Notes: generated from the letters alone by a model not told the origin. Positions 24,011-37,200 are shown, counted from the first letter of the stretch. The stretch: DNA of 64,000 nucleotides from Botryosphaeria dothidea (GCA_011503125.2 WWBZ02000022.1:3968001-4032000); one strand, 5' to 3'. Translations and numbers: made by a program.

Positions 24011-27000
24011 CTACCTCTCCCGCTCTTGACGGCGATGAGGTGGTGTGTCCGGAAACGAACCAGGGAGGAGAGGCATGCTCCCACGGCGGGGCCCAGCTGC
24101 GTTTGAATTGACTGGAGTCTTTGGGGGCGGCGGGTATTGAAATCCTTGGGTCTGCGATGGCATGTCCTTCTCTTGCTGCAGGTCTCCATAAGACGCTTTG
24201 TCCCCTCTGATCTTCCGGCGCCAAAATCTGCCAAAGACGCCTCCTCTACTTTTAGGCCTTCCACTGGTCCCTTCACCGACTCCTTCCAATGTGTGGAGAG
24301 TTGGTGCCTCGCTCGTCGTGTGAGCACTCTTGTCGGCGCTGCTGCTGGTTTCGGGTGGTTGCACCTCAAATCCAGTCAGAGAGGGAGTAAGAGACCCTTT
24401 ACGGGAATGACGAGATCTGAATGCAGATCCGGCAGCTTTCCATCGAGGTAGTGGAGGTGCTTCGCCTTCAGGTTGCGGGCCATCGGATGTAGTGGGTTTG
24501 GGTGGCACAGAAGGACGGCGTCCCATATGCGGAGGAACCTCGTAATCTGAATCCATTGAAATAGGGCTCACGGGGCTATGAGCACCTGAATGAGGCGGTT
24601 GCAGGTTCTTGTTTGTTAAAGCTCCATTCGCCGTCGGTAGGTAAGGACTTCCCGGAACACGTGGCTGGATCACAAAATCAGTCTGAGATGAACTGGTGGG
24701 CGTCCAGTGTTGCGTATCCGAGTCATTTGACGAAGGCAAAGGAGGTACAGGTGGTGCAGACGAGGAAGGTGGACGTACAGGGGAATCTGATCTTGATGAC
24801 GGTTGAGGTTTGTGGCGGAAGAATCCTAGTCCTTGACGGCTGTTGCGGCGCTTGCCGGGCGACTGCGATCGTAAGCGCAGGCCCTTCTTTTTCACTTTTT
24901 CGGAGGGTTTGCTCGGGTTCTGTGTTACCAGGATCGTTGTCAAGCTTGCATCGGCGCTACCGCGACGCGAGTGTGGATTTCTGTTTCCTTGGCCCTCTAT
25001 CAGATGGCGGGGAATTGGCAGCGCTGCAACTGATGAGCGACGAGGCTCTGGCGCTGATTTCAACGCGGGAGATGCACGACGGGACGACTCGGATAGATTC
25101 AGCGGAGGCGGCGGGAAGGACGGCTTCGGAGTCTTCAGGGAGCTGGACGTTGATTCCGTACGTGTCGGAGCCATAGGTCCGATATCCGATACGTCCACAC
25201 GACTTGTCGATAATGGGCTCCGCGCTTGGTCAAGAACCGAGGCACCAACCCCCTCGATGCCGCCATCCACCTGGGGGATAAGACGTGCTTTTGCTTCTTC
25301 AATCCTCTTCTGCCAGATGACCTTATTCTCAATGATCTCGTCTACGCTGAAGCGCATATTGGGGAGAATATCCGCGACAGACTCGAAAAGTGGTCTGGCA
25401 AATATGTTCATGAAGCCAATCTGTGACTCTCCCAGCTTGATGGTGTCATCTCGGACGGGAGGTCCGCCAAAAAGGCACGTTGGTAATGAAAGCTCCTGCT
25501 CCATTTGGCCTTGATTGCTGAACTCGTCCGTGAGAATGCTCGCCCACTGCACCGCAGTTTTGAAATTTCGCGCCTATTGGTCACGGCGTTAGTGATTATT
25601 GACAGTAATGCTCCACACGAGATCTGGCACGGGCTGATTCTGGGACACGAGATAATTGCAGGCAGACATACCACGTTGCTGATGTCTGCACATTTGATAA
25701 GCAGGCCACATATTAGATCTCTGTACTCTTCCAAGACTTTCGGACTCCATCCGTCAATACCACCGTTATTGTGGGCCAGCTTCTCCTGCAGATTTCCCAA
25801 ATCAGCCATATACTTGAAATGAAGACCCATGTCGGTTGCAAGGATCGAGTTGATCATAAGCTTCCGCATGGCAACATCCGCGAAGGCGTCTGGCCAGTAT
25901 CGGCGAAGGATCTGCGAGTAGGCCGCACAGTGGAAGGACTCGAGTACGGAGCGGTCATTGTAGAGCTGGGCCAGTGGCGCGTTGAGGGCGACCAGAAAGG
26001 CGTTGTTGACACCCGGATGACCCACATCATGCCCTATTGCCGAGATGAGCAGGGTCAAGGAGTCGAAGGGCTTGAGGAGAGTGGCGATTGGAGGTCGTTC
26101 GACGGGAGTGCTGGATGTGCCCGAGGGATATGCGGGTAATGCGCCGATCCGCAGGAGAAAATAGAACAGAGCTTGGAGCACGTCCACAACATGGCGAAAG
26201 TTATGGTAAAGGACGAATTCGTTGTATGCACTTCGGCTCGCTTGGAGGAAGATCAACAGCTCGTCTGAAATATATTAGCAACCTCCGCATAATTTCTGAA
26301 ACTTATACGGTACCTTCACGCATGCGCCAACGCTCCACTTCAGGCATGCTTAATGCATGCTGAATCATTACCAGAGATCCGAATAATAACTCATCATCGT
26401 TCCAGTCGTGTGCGGAGAAGGACCAGGTGCCCACAGCCTTCGCAATTTGCTCTCGTCGTGCAGGGCTGACCTCGATGTCGCTACGACTCTGGTCAGCAAA
26501 TGAAAGCGCATTCCCGTGTCTGGTTTTTCTTACTGCGGATCTATGGTGTCCCGCGCCGTATCCGGATTGCAGATGTTACCCATTAAATTCGAAACCATGG
26601 CTTCTCGAAGATACGAGAACGGCTTTGCTTCGTTAACACCGACCCAGGAGACCTTGCGACCCTTTGACTGGGCCAGAAAGCTCGATTTATCCCGCATTAC
26701 TTCCTTATTTATTCGGTAAGCATGTATGGCCAATCCGTGGATGTGGTTTTTAGATAACGGGCTAGCGAGAACATCAACAGCTCCAGCATCCAGGTAGCGG
26801 GTCAGGCGCACGGTATCGGTGAGAGCCTGCGATCCACTGGGGCCGGGCGAGGAGCTGTCGGGAGCGATCTCGTGGTCCAAGCCGCTTAATAGTATGACTG
26901 GAATGACGAGCTTTGGCAGCCTCCGGTCCTGAATCTCGGCGGAGATATGCCGTAGGAGATGCATGCCATACAAGTCTTCTGGCTCCGTCACGTCCTGGCC

Positions 27001-27436
27001 GGGAGTGCGGGTGGCCGTGGGCGAAGGGGTTCGCGGTTCGCGAGAGAGGCGCTTCATGCGACGTTCCTCGTCGTAAGGCAGGTCAATGAGCACTATTATG
27101 GGGGCATTGTCGAGGCTGGACGAGTTGTAGAGATGCCAGATGCGGTCGAGGGCGGCGGAGCCGGAGCGATGGACGTCGACTGGGCAGCGGTTAGCAATGG
27201 GGGCGTAGGGCAGACAGGGAGCCGGAGCACGCACTCTCGTGGAAGATTGACAGCAACGTCTCAACGTTGGCCAGGACCTCGTGCGTGCTAGAGGACTTGG
27301 CGAAGTTGAAATAGCCGGGCGACGAGACGGCGCGGGCATCGCGGGCATTCAGACTGGCCAGCACATTGTCCCTCCGCAGGCGCTCGGGGTGCGCCCGCCG
27401 GTCCAGGTAGATGACGCTGCACGCTCCATGATCCAT
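24011..27436 (-). CDS. High-affinity 3',5'-cyclic-nucleotide phosphodiesterase (PDE2/PdeH type)
   Basis: Hydrolyses cAMP to AMP and so limits PKA signalling. Five exons, 27436-27235, 27179-26534, 26486-26314, 26264-25672 and 25573-24011, give about 1058 residues, with consistent phases (1, 2, 1, 0). Residues ~1-250 form a receiver-like N-terminal domain (IVLIDLPYDEE, PVILLSGLDHE, DAGAVDVLASPL), as in filamentous-fungal class I PDEs. The class I PDE fold follows: HNFRH (H361, H365), the metal site HDVGHPG (H419, D420) and KCADISN (D534), which supply the metal-binding histidines and aspartates. After about residue 690 there is a tail of roughly 370 residues, rich in Ser/Pro and basic patches, probably disordered and regulated. 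The acceptor at 26487 was chosen over one 2 bp upstream because only it keeps the conserved frame (WSFSAHDWNDDEL). Confidence 0.95.
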
Positions 27437-30307
27437 GGTCGCGTGTGTCCCTCCGCGCGCGCGATGGTCCTTGTCGTGGGATTATGGCCCCCCGCACGAT
27501 CGGGAGGGCACCGTTGGCGACAGCAAAACGCCAGGTCAAGCTTGGTGGAGGATGGGTCTGAGTTGTGTTGTCGCAGTGGGACTGGGAAGGCAGGCACGGG
27601 GAGAGGTGCGCTGGGGCTGGCGCGTCGCGGAGGGCGTTCGGATCCGTGTCGAGCTCCGTATGCGCAGTGGTTCGAGCGCAATGGACACGTCTGCTGGGGT
27701 GTTGTTGGGGCTGGGGGGGACTCGGCGCGCGCAGGCTCGTCGCGATGGCTCTGGCGACCGTTGAGCGGACGTGTCTCTGGGCAGCGTGATGGCGGCGGGC
27801 TCTCGTGGCGCCGTCGGGGCAGCTTCGCTGGTCTGGCGCAGGCCGGTGCCGTAGTGGAGACGGGCTCGGAGAGGGCTCGCAGGAAAAGTAAACTGCGCCT
27901 GCTGCAAGATCGAGCGGCGAGTCAGTGGGCCGAGGCGGCCGCTGGGAGACCAGGGATTGCAATGCGGCTGCGCAGGCAAAATGCCAGTCGGCGGATGGAG
28001 AGAGGGAAGGTGCGCCTGAAACGAGGGCTGCAGCTCGTTGTACTCGCCGCGAACTGGCCCGTCAACGGTCAATGCGCGCTGCAATTCGGGCGCACGACAG
28101 CAGCGAGTCCACCGTCCTCAGTGCCTCCAGCGGTTTGCGCGGTGCAGGTGTGTCGCCGGGCGCTGCGACGGGCGGCGGCCGGGATAAGAAGCCCGCGGCC
28201 TGTCTCGGAGGGGCAGGGGCGGAAGAATGGGGCGGACAAAGACCGCCTGGGAATGGAAGCTGCGTGCGGGTGCGCGTGTCGCAGCAGTGATGTGCGGATG
28301 GCAGTCAGTGCCAGGCAGGCAGAGGCAGCGGCGCGGCAGGCCGAGGGAGGGCCATGGGCCACCACCACGACCACGGCCGCGGTCACGGTTGCGGTCACGT
28401 CGCCGTCGTCCCGCTGCTCGAGGGCAGGAGAGCCGGGATGCAGGGCTGGAGGCGTTCGCCGCCGTCTTCGAGAAGCCGCCGCCGCGCGCTGACTGGGCAG
28501 GCGGTGCCGTTGGCGTTCGGCTGCCCGCGTGCCTTTGTGCGCTGGTCACAGTGGATCTCACCTGCCAGCACAGCGAGTCCAGTCCGCTCCGCAGATCGCC
28601 GCACGATGATCTCCTTCCGTCACTCCGCTGCCAATTTCCTCCAGCCCGCCCAAGGCCCTGAGACACCACCAAGCTTCAAAGAACCGCCGGCGAGCAAGGC
28701 TCCCCGCCGCCCCTCCGCCGCACGCGATGGCAGCAAGGCGAGCGCGAGTTGCCGCCCAGCGCCCCGCCGCCCTCGCGCGCGCTCCGCAGCCCGCAGCCCG
28801 CAGCCCGCAGCCCGCAGGCGACCGCGACCGCCGCGTCATGCTGCAGCCAGCCTGGCTCACACCGGCCTCTCACGACTCTCTCCGCCTCCCCCATGCTGCC
28901 GATCTGCTCACCAACCTTGCCCTCGCCGTGTTTCTCTCCCTCATGAGTCACGCCCGCCAGCTCGCACGTCATTGGGCGCGTCATTGCCGCGAACCCAAGC
29001 AGGCAGGCTTCGAGAAAGAACCGACAGCGCCACGCCCGATCTTCAGCTGATCCGTCGAGTCGACTCGCTTGACGATCTTGCCGCCTTCCCGCTGCCGCGC
29101 TGCCTGTAGCCGTCGAGGCAATCCCAATCCTGCCTGAGCCTGCCGGGCGCGCCGTTGGGAGAGCGCGCGCGCCAGTCGTCCTCGCCCACGCCCACGCCCG
29201 CGCCCGCGCCAAGCCGCGGCCGATCATGTGGAGCTGCTGATGCCACCCCTCTCCATGCCCCGACTGATGTGCACTCTTCTCCTCAACCAGCACCCCCGAC
29301 AGCAAATAGCTTCTTCCGCCCGATCGCCGCCAGCCTTTGCTGTCGCCGCCTGTTCCAGCTTTGCCTCGCCGCATATGGAAGGTAGTGCAGCTCGCTATAG
29401 GCCTTCTATACCTCACCGCCCCGCATAACGGTGATCCCAGATGTGCTAAGCGTTGACCCTCGTAGGCAGTAATCATCAACCCCGCCGCCTGCATTCGCTC
29501 CCCGTCGCCCACGCTGCAATTTCGGGCCTTTCTTGCTCCCGCGGCGAATCTCTGCTGTCTCAGGCATCGAAATGTCTCAGTTCACGGCAGCTACCCGCGT
29601 TGGTAGTTACTTCCGCTGTGCTGTCGTCAAAATAAAGTAGGTCGCCCGCATTGTGTCTCTATCCTGGCTCCCCTCCAGGGTCCTTGCAGTAGCCATGAGT
29701 TCTCTCCGTCTTGGAAGCGTCATATCTTGCATTCGGCACCGATGGCCCGGAAAGTTCGGGTATACCCCCTCCGAAGGATCAGATGCGATGCTGGTTTGGT
29801 ATGAGATATGGTTGCTGCTTCAGAGTTACTTCTTTGCATACAACAGTGATTTGCTTACATCCTAAACTGTCACTCCAGTCAACATTAGCCTAGAGCGTGC
29901 TTAGTATGAAGTCAGTCCCAAAAAATCTTCCAATAGCAAGCATAAATACGCATGGGGAGTTGAAGCACTCGCATGAACAAATAATCGAAATAGTGTTCAA
30001 ATAAATGCTTCAACGCATAGTGGGGAGCATAAATCTTGGATCTGACCTCATTCAACGTCAGAGTTCATGGACATATCAACCTTTTGTTTGACTGGCGTGT
30101 TCTTCATACAGAACTAGCTCCCAGAGTCATATTTTTACACAGATACACTTCGCCCTTCTCATCTTCTCTCACCTTCGTTCCCCACATTCCATGATACGTT
30201 CTGACAGGACCTTTCGTATCGCGGCTACTCTGCATCTGTGCTTGGGACGTGAAAGATGTGTTCTCGCAGTCTTATTGCAAATGAATCCTTATGGGATGGA
30301 TTAATTC
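27437..30307. other. Intergenic, GC-rich then AT-rich
   Basis: This is the PDE promoter side. From 27.4 to 29.4 kb the DNA is very GC-rich and full of long open frames on both strands made of Arg/Ala/Pro/Gly, which I take as chance. It includes four tandem CCCGCAG units (28790-28817). Composition shifts sharply to AT-rich after about 29.8 kb. No gene is recognised. Confidence 0.5.
28790..28817. repeat. Short tandem repeat, CCCGCAG x 4
   Basis: Four perfect copies of the 7-bp unit CCCGCAG lie in GC-rich non-genic DNA upstream of the phosphodiesterase. The unit length is not a multiple of three. Confidence 0.9.
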
Positions 30308-31579
30308 TCAATAAATATTTACTAGACTCATTCCATCTTCTTCATTTCTGATGATTGTTCCAACTTCCACTTGCAGCCCTGTCATCGAAATGCTACGGAT
30401 CTTGTTAACCAGCGATGCTAGCTTGATTAAGTGGTTCTCGCTCACCACCTCTCCTCTTAAATTATCACAATCATCCATTTTAACCATTTCGATATGTTTG
30501 AGGTTGTTGAGCTCAGTTACAAAAGCGCATTCTCTGGTTCGAAACAGATGCTAGACTGTATATGTCCATGAGTCCAACCCTTCCCGCCTAGGCTATGCTC
30601 AATATCACATCGAGTGTAATCAGATGACTGCTTATGACACTTCAAAAAACGAGGAATCTCCTGTTCTGGTCCACTTCCACTGTGAGCATATTGATGTGGA
30701 GGATCTCGACGACATCCGAGACGGCGATGCTTTGCAGCAGAGAGCCAAGTATATGCGTAGCTTTGGATAGTGTGGGCGTCCGCACCTGAATCACATCAGG
30801 TGGACAAAAGACCTCCAACCTATGCGGAGCAGACAATTTGGGAGATGTGACTCCACTACATTTTGGCCTTTCTTTTCATGATGACCTTTTGGCGCGATCG
30901 ACTCCGGGTCGTTCTGGATTGAGTTCCGAAACTCCCAACCAAGCTCTTTCGTGGACGTTCACTCTTTTTTTTCAATAAATAGAAATTCTTTTACATAGTC
31001 GCATCCACATTGCAGGAATCACGGCGTTACAAGTGTTTCAAATCAATGCTGTCTTGGAACAGGCTCAGAGGAAGCACAGCATCGTTAGACTTGAGCCTTC
31101 CTGGTTCTTCTGGAGAGTGTATTCTCAACCTCACTTCATTAGATCTTGGTCATGCTTCATTTGGATGGTAACTCACCAAAATATTTGTCTTCATTTATTA
31201 TATAGTCACTAAATGAGAGAAAAGTTGATCCAATTATTGGAAAACAATGGATTTGCTGGCTGGGGAGAATTCAGAGGGGAATTCAGTGGCCCAGGGTCCA
31301 GTCTTCCGGGAGATTCAATTTAATTTCTACCTTCTTGATTGACTTATCATTACTTTTCTTTTCTTCATGTTGGTCACTGGAAGACGCATGTTCGGAAGTT
31401 CTAATTGCTGGCCCTCCTTCTCCTGACCATGCGTAAAGCTCGTCAAAGCTGAGTTATATCAACGTGAATATATGCTGCATTTTTACTCCATATTCTCCAA
31501 TCACTATCCCGATATTTGTTTGATACCCCCGTACCTTTGAGTTCCGGTCACTTTCGAGGCGCCTAACACCCGAAGACAT
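30308..31579 (-). pseudogene. Probable decayed gene with leucine-rich, F-box-protein-like character
   Basis: Five protein-like stretches follow one another on the minus strand but in shifting frames. (1) 31579-31535 begins ATG and reads MSSGVRRLESDRNSK, then a GTACGG donor-like site. (2) 31450-31283 contains FDELYAWSGEGGPAIRT. (3) 31146-31027 contains NEVRLRIHSPEEPGRLKS. (4) 31037-30642 is open for 132 codons except for TGA at 30974-30972 and 30878-30876, and includes ERAWLGVSELNPERPG and SLLQSIAVSDVVEILHI. (5) 30538-30308 contains LNNLKHIEMVKMDDCDNL and LASLVNKIRSISM. Spacing of Leu/Ile in parts 4 and 5 recalls leucine-rich repeats of fungal F-box proteins; this is inference. Some breaks might be introns, but the two in-frame stops in part 4 and the frame changes argue for a relic. 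Confidence 0.4.
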
Positions 31580-31854
31580 CAGAATACAATGTTATTGTAG
31601 ATACGTGATGATCAGTTCGCTTTCAGAAGTGTTACACGCGAACAACACGATTGTTTATATTTGTCATGTTCTCCCTCCCTCCCTCTTTTCTCTCCATTAC
31701 CGTTCCACACTCGGCATCGACAACACTTACTCTGCCATTGGCTCTGTATCCCAGTCAAGTGGGATACAGCACTTCTACCAAGTCGGCCTACCTACTTCCG
31801 AATTTGCAATAAAATAACCAAACTCAACCACTACGACGACAACAGCTACTCACA

Positions 31855-32971
31855 ATGTCGACCGTCGCCGCTACCAACACTTACTCTCGCCACACCGGGC
31901 GCTACCACAAGAAGCTCCCGGTACTTACTATCCATGACATCCGCGAGTTCGTTCTCGCCTACCTGAAGAACGAATACTCCCCCAGATCCTCCGACCATGG
32001 TCCTCTTCCCACCTTGCAAAACACCTACCTCCATGGTGTTCGCATTCCCTCCTCCCATCTTCGTTCTCCGAAAGAGTCTCACGGCCGCACTATGCCGCCA
32101 AAGTCTTACCGTTGGCTCGCCATCGGAAAGTCCCTCCGCCATGAGGGGGCTTCTCACCGCGCTGAGGAGCAAGCCCTCAGAGACATCGAAAAGATGAAGC
32201 AGCTCTTCCTCGACGCCCGCGTGCCCCGGGGCGCCATCGAACAGATTGAAGCAAGCATCCGGGACTTCTCTCGGCTCGATCGCTTCTCCAGAGTCCGCAC
32301 TAAGCTGGTCAGTAATCCTAATCTCTGTATCAAAAGTACAAAGCAACTGACATGTGATGAATCATCTTCAGGTCAAGGTTGGCGCCTGGCAGGCCCTCGC
32401 TGCACGCCTTCTCAACGATCAGGGGCTCATAACCGCTCTCTGGCCTCCACGCGTGACCGGCTTCTCGATGCCGGACGCGGAAGTTGACGTGGCGAGGCGG
32501 AACCTCCAGGATGTCGGTGCTGCCATGTTTCTCAGCATCAGGTCCGTGAAGGAATTCGAGGTCCGCAACACGGCCAAGCTTCAACAGCATCTGCCGGGGT
32601 TGAAAGCCCTCACGGATTACAGGGTCGAAGGGTACCGGATGGACGCCTTTTCTATCGCGGAGCACGCGGGGAAGATCAGCTGGGGACACCAATTTCGTGA
32701 GTACATGGCGGTCGAGGACCTGTACGACATCGGTCCAGGCAAGAGGCTCGTGAAGAAGGTCTCGTTCGAGCGTGAGTGTGCGGAGTGCACAGCAAAGCAC
32801 CACGTCAACGTGCAGTTGGTGATCGGACCAGAAGCAGAGTTGCCGAAGCCGGGGGAGCTGCCAGCATACCGGTCGGTGGTGTCGGAGGTGGAAGAAGTGC
32901 AGGCGGAGGCCGATCAGGCGGTGTTCAGGTTCATGGCGGCCCCTGTTGAGTCGGTGCCGCAGCAGAAGTAG
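31855..32971 (+). CDS. Hypothetical protein, 350 aa, intact two-exon gene
   Basis: Exons 31855-32307 and 32372-32971 are joined in phase 0; the intron has GTCAGT donor and TTCAG acceptor. I do not recognise the family. The N-terminal half is basic, with a likely helical segment RAEEQALRDIEKMKQLFLDARV near residues 103-125. The C-terminal half holds RVTGFSMPDAEVDVARR, a dipeptide-rich basic stretch, and a single CAEC pair (FERECAECTAKHH) that could bind metal but is not a full zinc-finger motif. There is no signal peptide or clear membrane segment. GC content is well above its AT-rich flanks, and both flanks carry what look like gene relics, so it stands as an island. It could be a lineage-specific gene; expression and homology are untested. 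Confidence 0.75.
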
Positions 32972-33714
32972 CCTCCGTGGCTACCGGCACCACTTCAAGA
33001 ATACGCCGCGCTCCGAACGCTTCGTGGTTCCTGAATTCGATGCTCTGATTATTTAGGCATTCTCATGATACCTTTCAAGTACCAATCCCCCAATACCAGA
33101 GTCACTCTTCAACGCGAGGGTCAATCCGGGATACGTCAGTCTCAGCACCGCTTTGGCACCATCTGCACTCGGCTGCCGGCCTGATCATAGACAATTGCCA
33201 ACTTCTACAGGCGACTCCAACAGCATGGCAATCTGGTGGAAAGATTCCGACTTGCAGATGGCAACATCAGCTTGTGATGTTATTGAGAGATGGGGTTTGT
33301 GAATGTCAGGCGGTTTCGGTTTGGTCCGGGGGCTTTTTTTTTGTATAAGTGTGCTTTTATTGAAGGGGATGGGGCAATAGGCATGTAGTGTACTGCTTCA
33401 AAGAGGACCTTTAGTATTTGACCCTTTCGAAATTCTGTTCGATTGAGTTCCACCTGGTTATTTTCGGTGTTTCGGGTGAACGCACAGCAACGGGATTCAC
33501 TTCGACGTTCTATACCCAATGTTTCGAATATTTCTCTCTTCTTTCATGTTAAAGGAGTTTAAGAAAGGTCAACAAACAGATACAGACACACTCTCTTCTC
33601 AATCACGACGAATGAACTCTCATGGCCTTGTTGACTAGCTGGTCTGAAACTTTCATTTCTGACCACGTAAGAGGCTAGCGTACTATGCAACTATTAGGAA
33701 TGAGTGCAGCGTAA
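32972..33714. other. 3' flank of the hypothetical gene
   Basis: AT-leaning DNA with no supported feature. Short open frames on the minus strand near 33280-33519 have no recognisable content. Confidence 0.5.
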
Positions 33715-34206
33715 ACTGAAGTCCCATACCTCTTTCATACAAGATTCAGATGGGTTGTCAGTGGCAATGGCTTTGCCTCTGCTGTTCAGCTTTTGCTTCG
33801 GACCGGAGATCTACCCGCAAAGTATTTTGCACACTCTTACAATAGTGAAGTCCTCATAAAGGAAGCTGAGATAGTACTCTGACATCAGCTGCACTCTGAT
33901 TACTATATCTTCTCGAATCTACCCTGCTCTGGTCTCTTCTTACCGCCCAAAATCTATCCCGAGATATCTCAGTCATGTGGAATATGGGAACAGATACAAA
34001 ACTTGATATGGAGCGCACTTGACGTAGTATTACGATCATATCACGAGACATCTATAACAAAAAATTGGTCAGTTAAATCTCCCACTGTTGCCAAGGTTGT
34101 CATTAGGCCGTCACTGAGCGCCGTACCCAAAATTGTCATTGTGCACTGGAAGAGTGGACTACCGACCGGGACAATACACTGTCTCAGACCAAAAAAAAAA
34201 CACTAA
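33715..34206 (+). pseudogene. Possible ankyrin-like gene relic
   Basis: One plus-strand frame is open from 33715 to 34206 (163 codons) except for a single TGA at 33880-33882. Its start reads GNGFASAVQLLLRTGD, close to the helix pair of an ankyrin repeat (G-x-x-x-V-x-LLL-x-x-G), and then SYNSEVLIKEAEIVL, which sits where the next repeat's TPL-hxAA would be. The rest has no repeat pattern. There is no upstream ATG in a sensible context. With only one repeat-like unit this is weak; chance or an unrelated small gene are real alternatives. Confidence 0.25.
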
Positions 34207-37200
34207 GGCGTTGTGTTCTTGTTCCTTGCTGGTCTGGCGAATGCTTGAACAAGTCCTGCAACCGCGTTTTCTCTCCTTACCATCGGTCTTCAACGATGAC
34301 GATGATCATCTGCATAACATCATCAAGCGCTCTTTGTTCCAATCACTCAAAAATTTTCTACTGTTACTTTTTTTCATTATAGTACTAGCGAGGGATATAT
34401 GAGCTGAAGACTGATATGTTGCTCTGTTCTCTTCTAGCCAGCGTTACATTCCAAGCAGCTTTCTGGAGCCCACCTTAAACGAAAACGACAACATTATGTT
34501 AAGAAGCTACTACAGTTCGAATCCATTATGAATATTGAAAAGTAATTAACTGGTTTTAAGACGTCCTTTATGACCATACCATCTACCTGACCGTACGCTT
34601 CCCAGCCCCCACACTCATTCCGCCCCCAAACCTCATCCACGCGTTTTTGCGCCTCAACCACGCAGAAGTCCATGCATTTATTATTGCAACATTCTTGGTC
34701 AAGATATTACGGCAGCGCTGAATGCGCCCGTATCAGCACCAGAACTCGCACAAAGCCACACAGCCACTCACCGGCCTCATCCACTTCAGCCCCCAAAGAC
34801 CTCATGATTCACCCTAGACACAGCCAAGGACTCAAGCCAAGGGCGTTCCTGCTGCCTACGAACAAGGGGAATATTCACATAAGGCCAAGCTACCAGGTGT
34901 AGTTTCACGGAGAGAAGAGCGAGCCGTGAGCCAAGCATTGCGCGAATGGGTTCCACATCCAGCACTCTAAGCCATGCTGCCTTTAACCATTTCACTATTT
35001 CTCCGTTACACGAGGATTAAAGTAAGCATAGGGCAGAGGAAGAGACCTGTGCAGAAAAACAAAAAGACACAAAGCTATTGGACGCTACTGAACGCAAAAC
35101 ACACAGGCCATAGCCACGTAGGTAGAACAGGTCCGTCAAGCAAAACAAAAACCCCTCACAACAGCAAGTTCGCAAACCGGCACCACGAGCAGCTGCAAAC
35201 CGTGCATGATCCGAATTAGCCGTCTATAGAGGGGTATCACACCCAACGGTTGGCGCCAACTGTGATTTTCCCACAGAAGGTCAGATTAATATAGGTATTA
35301 TGGGGAATGGAAGCATTTGTCCGGATGGGTTTATTCCTGACAAGGAAATACGCCGGCGTCGGGACGAATGATTCGACACTCAACAAAGTTATGCTTGCTA
35401 GAGGCCGTCGCCGTTAATCATCGGCTGCAATACCCCCCCCCCCTGTACTCACACCCTGTCAAATCTTCACGCAAAAAAACATTTACGCATTGATAGAAGC
35501 CATCTGACCCAAGCGCCGCGCAAACGCGCAAGGAACACGATCCTCCCACGGATAACGCCGGCTTGGCTGGCTTCTTTTTATTCGGCCCCATGCAAGGCAT
35601 CCGCACACAAGACTTGTTCGCGATCTGGATCGAACTTTGTAAGCGGCCTGCTGGGCCGGATCACACCACCGAGACGGATGTTATACGCAATTTTGTTTAT
35701 AAGCCAATCGCGTTCGGAATCGCCGAGTAAACTCGAAGCAAACGGATCGGAGCCCTTGTAGAGTCACGAATCAGATACCTCAAGGGCGTGAGCGGTAGTT
35801 GTGGACGGGTTTGGAGAGATGCCGAGAGGTGGTGCAGGGGGAGGCGGAAGATGGTGGCGGAGATAAAGTTGCTGAGCGTTCAGGTGGGCGCGCGACCGCC
35901 GGGGAGGCTTCGAGGGTTCAGCGAGCACGGTGGTGTTGACGGTTTGGCAACGGAGATGAACTAGACGGACCAGCCCGTAGCCTAGACATTTTGGAGCAAA
36001 TGGAGTGCTAAGGCCAAAGGGGAGAAGTGGAAATGTGGTGGGCGGGGCAGGATCAACCACGTGGGGAACGCAACGGCCCCACGAAGAAGTGGAGGGCGTC
36101 AGATAGGTGGCAGCATCTTGGACCGATGCCTATCCTCGTTAAGCGTGGCGTGCACCAGGGGCTCATAAATTGAGCGGACCGCATCTGAACTCCGGCCTGT
36201 CAGCTCGTCGCTTGGCCGGGTTTTCTGGGTAAACGGAGATATGTGTACATTTATGGTCGTCGATGTTACGAATCATTCACGTGTTTCAGCCGTCTCTCTA
36301 GACACGAGCTGAACTACGGGAAAAGACAGGCGGCACATGCCACAATGCCCAATAGCCGAAGGTTCACAAAAGAGTGGGGATGTGAGCTTCCTGGATGGGG
36401 CGACGGCGAGGTTGAGGATGTTGATTCGACTTTTTGGGCGAGGATGCGCTGTTGATCATGCCGGAAACGACACGATGATGTGCATTGAAGGTTCCGTCGA
36501 GACAGTAAATGGCAGGGCATGAGCTGCGCGAATTCCTAGGCAAAGGCCCGTGAGCAAGAGTGGGCAAACAAATTCAATCGGAGGGTCGGATGAGTGGCCA
36601 GATTCAGCAACGGGCGAGGAATGTCACGGAAGGCAATTCGCGGGGTACCCGCGTGGTGGGTCGGCATTGCGGGGATGAGGCCTGGAGCGCGCGCGATAGG
36701 GGCTCCGCTGTCCGGGACAAAGCCAACCCGAGTCATTGGATACCTAAGCCCGATCCCATCATACGAGTGGAAAAAATCAAGGCTCGCTTAGTCGGCTTTA
36801 CACTCTCTGCCAGCGCGGTTGGGGTTAAGCTGGGCGCAGTAAGGCTGAGTAGAATTAGCGGTAGCTGCTGCAGCTGACCCAGCAGTTGCAGGGCTAGCTA
36901 GCGCCCGCATTTCTGCAACGCGAGAGGGCGCCACCGTGCTGCTGAGTTGGCCTCTTGCCCAGTTGACAAATGTGCGCGCATTGGTGCTCTTCTTGATAAG
37001 CGCAGCGAAATGACATTCAGCAGACTTGCGCATGAGTAGTAGGGAGAAGGCAGCAGCAAGCGGGCCGGAGTTAGAGGCGCTAGGCTTGCTGGCAGGACGC
37101 AGCCACGAGGGCGCTATGCGCGACGGCGAAGGGGATTTGCTTATACGGGAAACAGAAAACGGTGTTGGGCAGGTGGCTAGCCGCTATGGTGCCTGTCAAG

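Noticed and set aside
27281..28492. 403-codon + strand open frame upstream of the phosphodiesterase
   Set aside because: Composition is Arg/Ala/Gly-rich, frames are open on both strands in the same DNA, and no domain or ATG context supports it.
34505..34530. GTTCGAATC-like tRNA B-box on the plus strand
   Set aside because: The flanking bases do not form a T-arm, and no A-box lies upstream.
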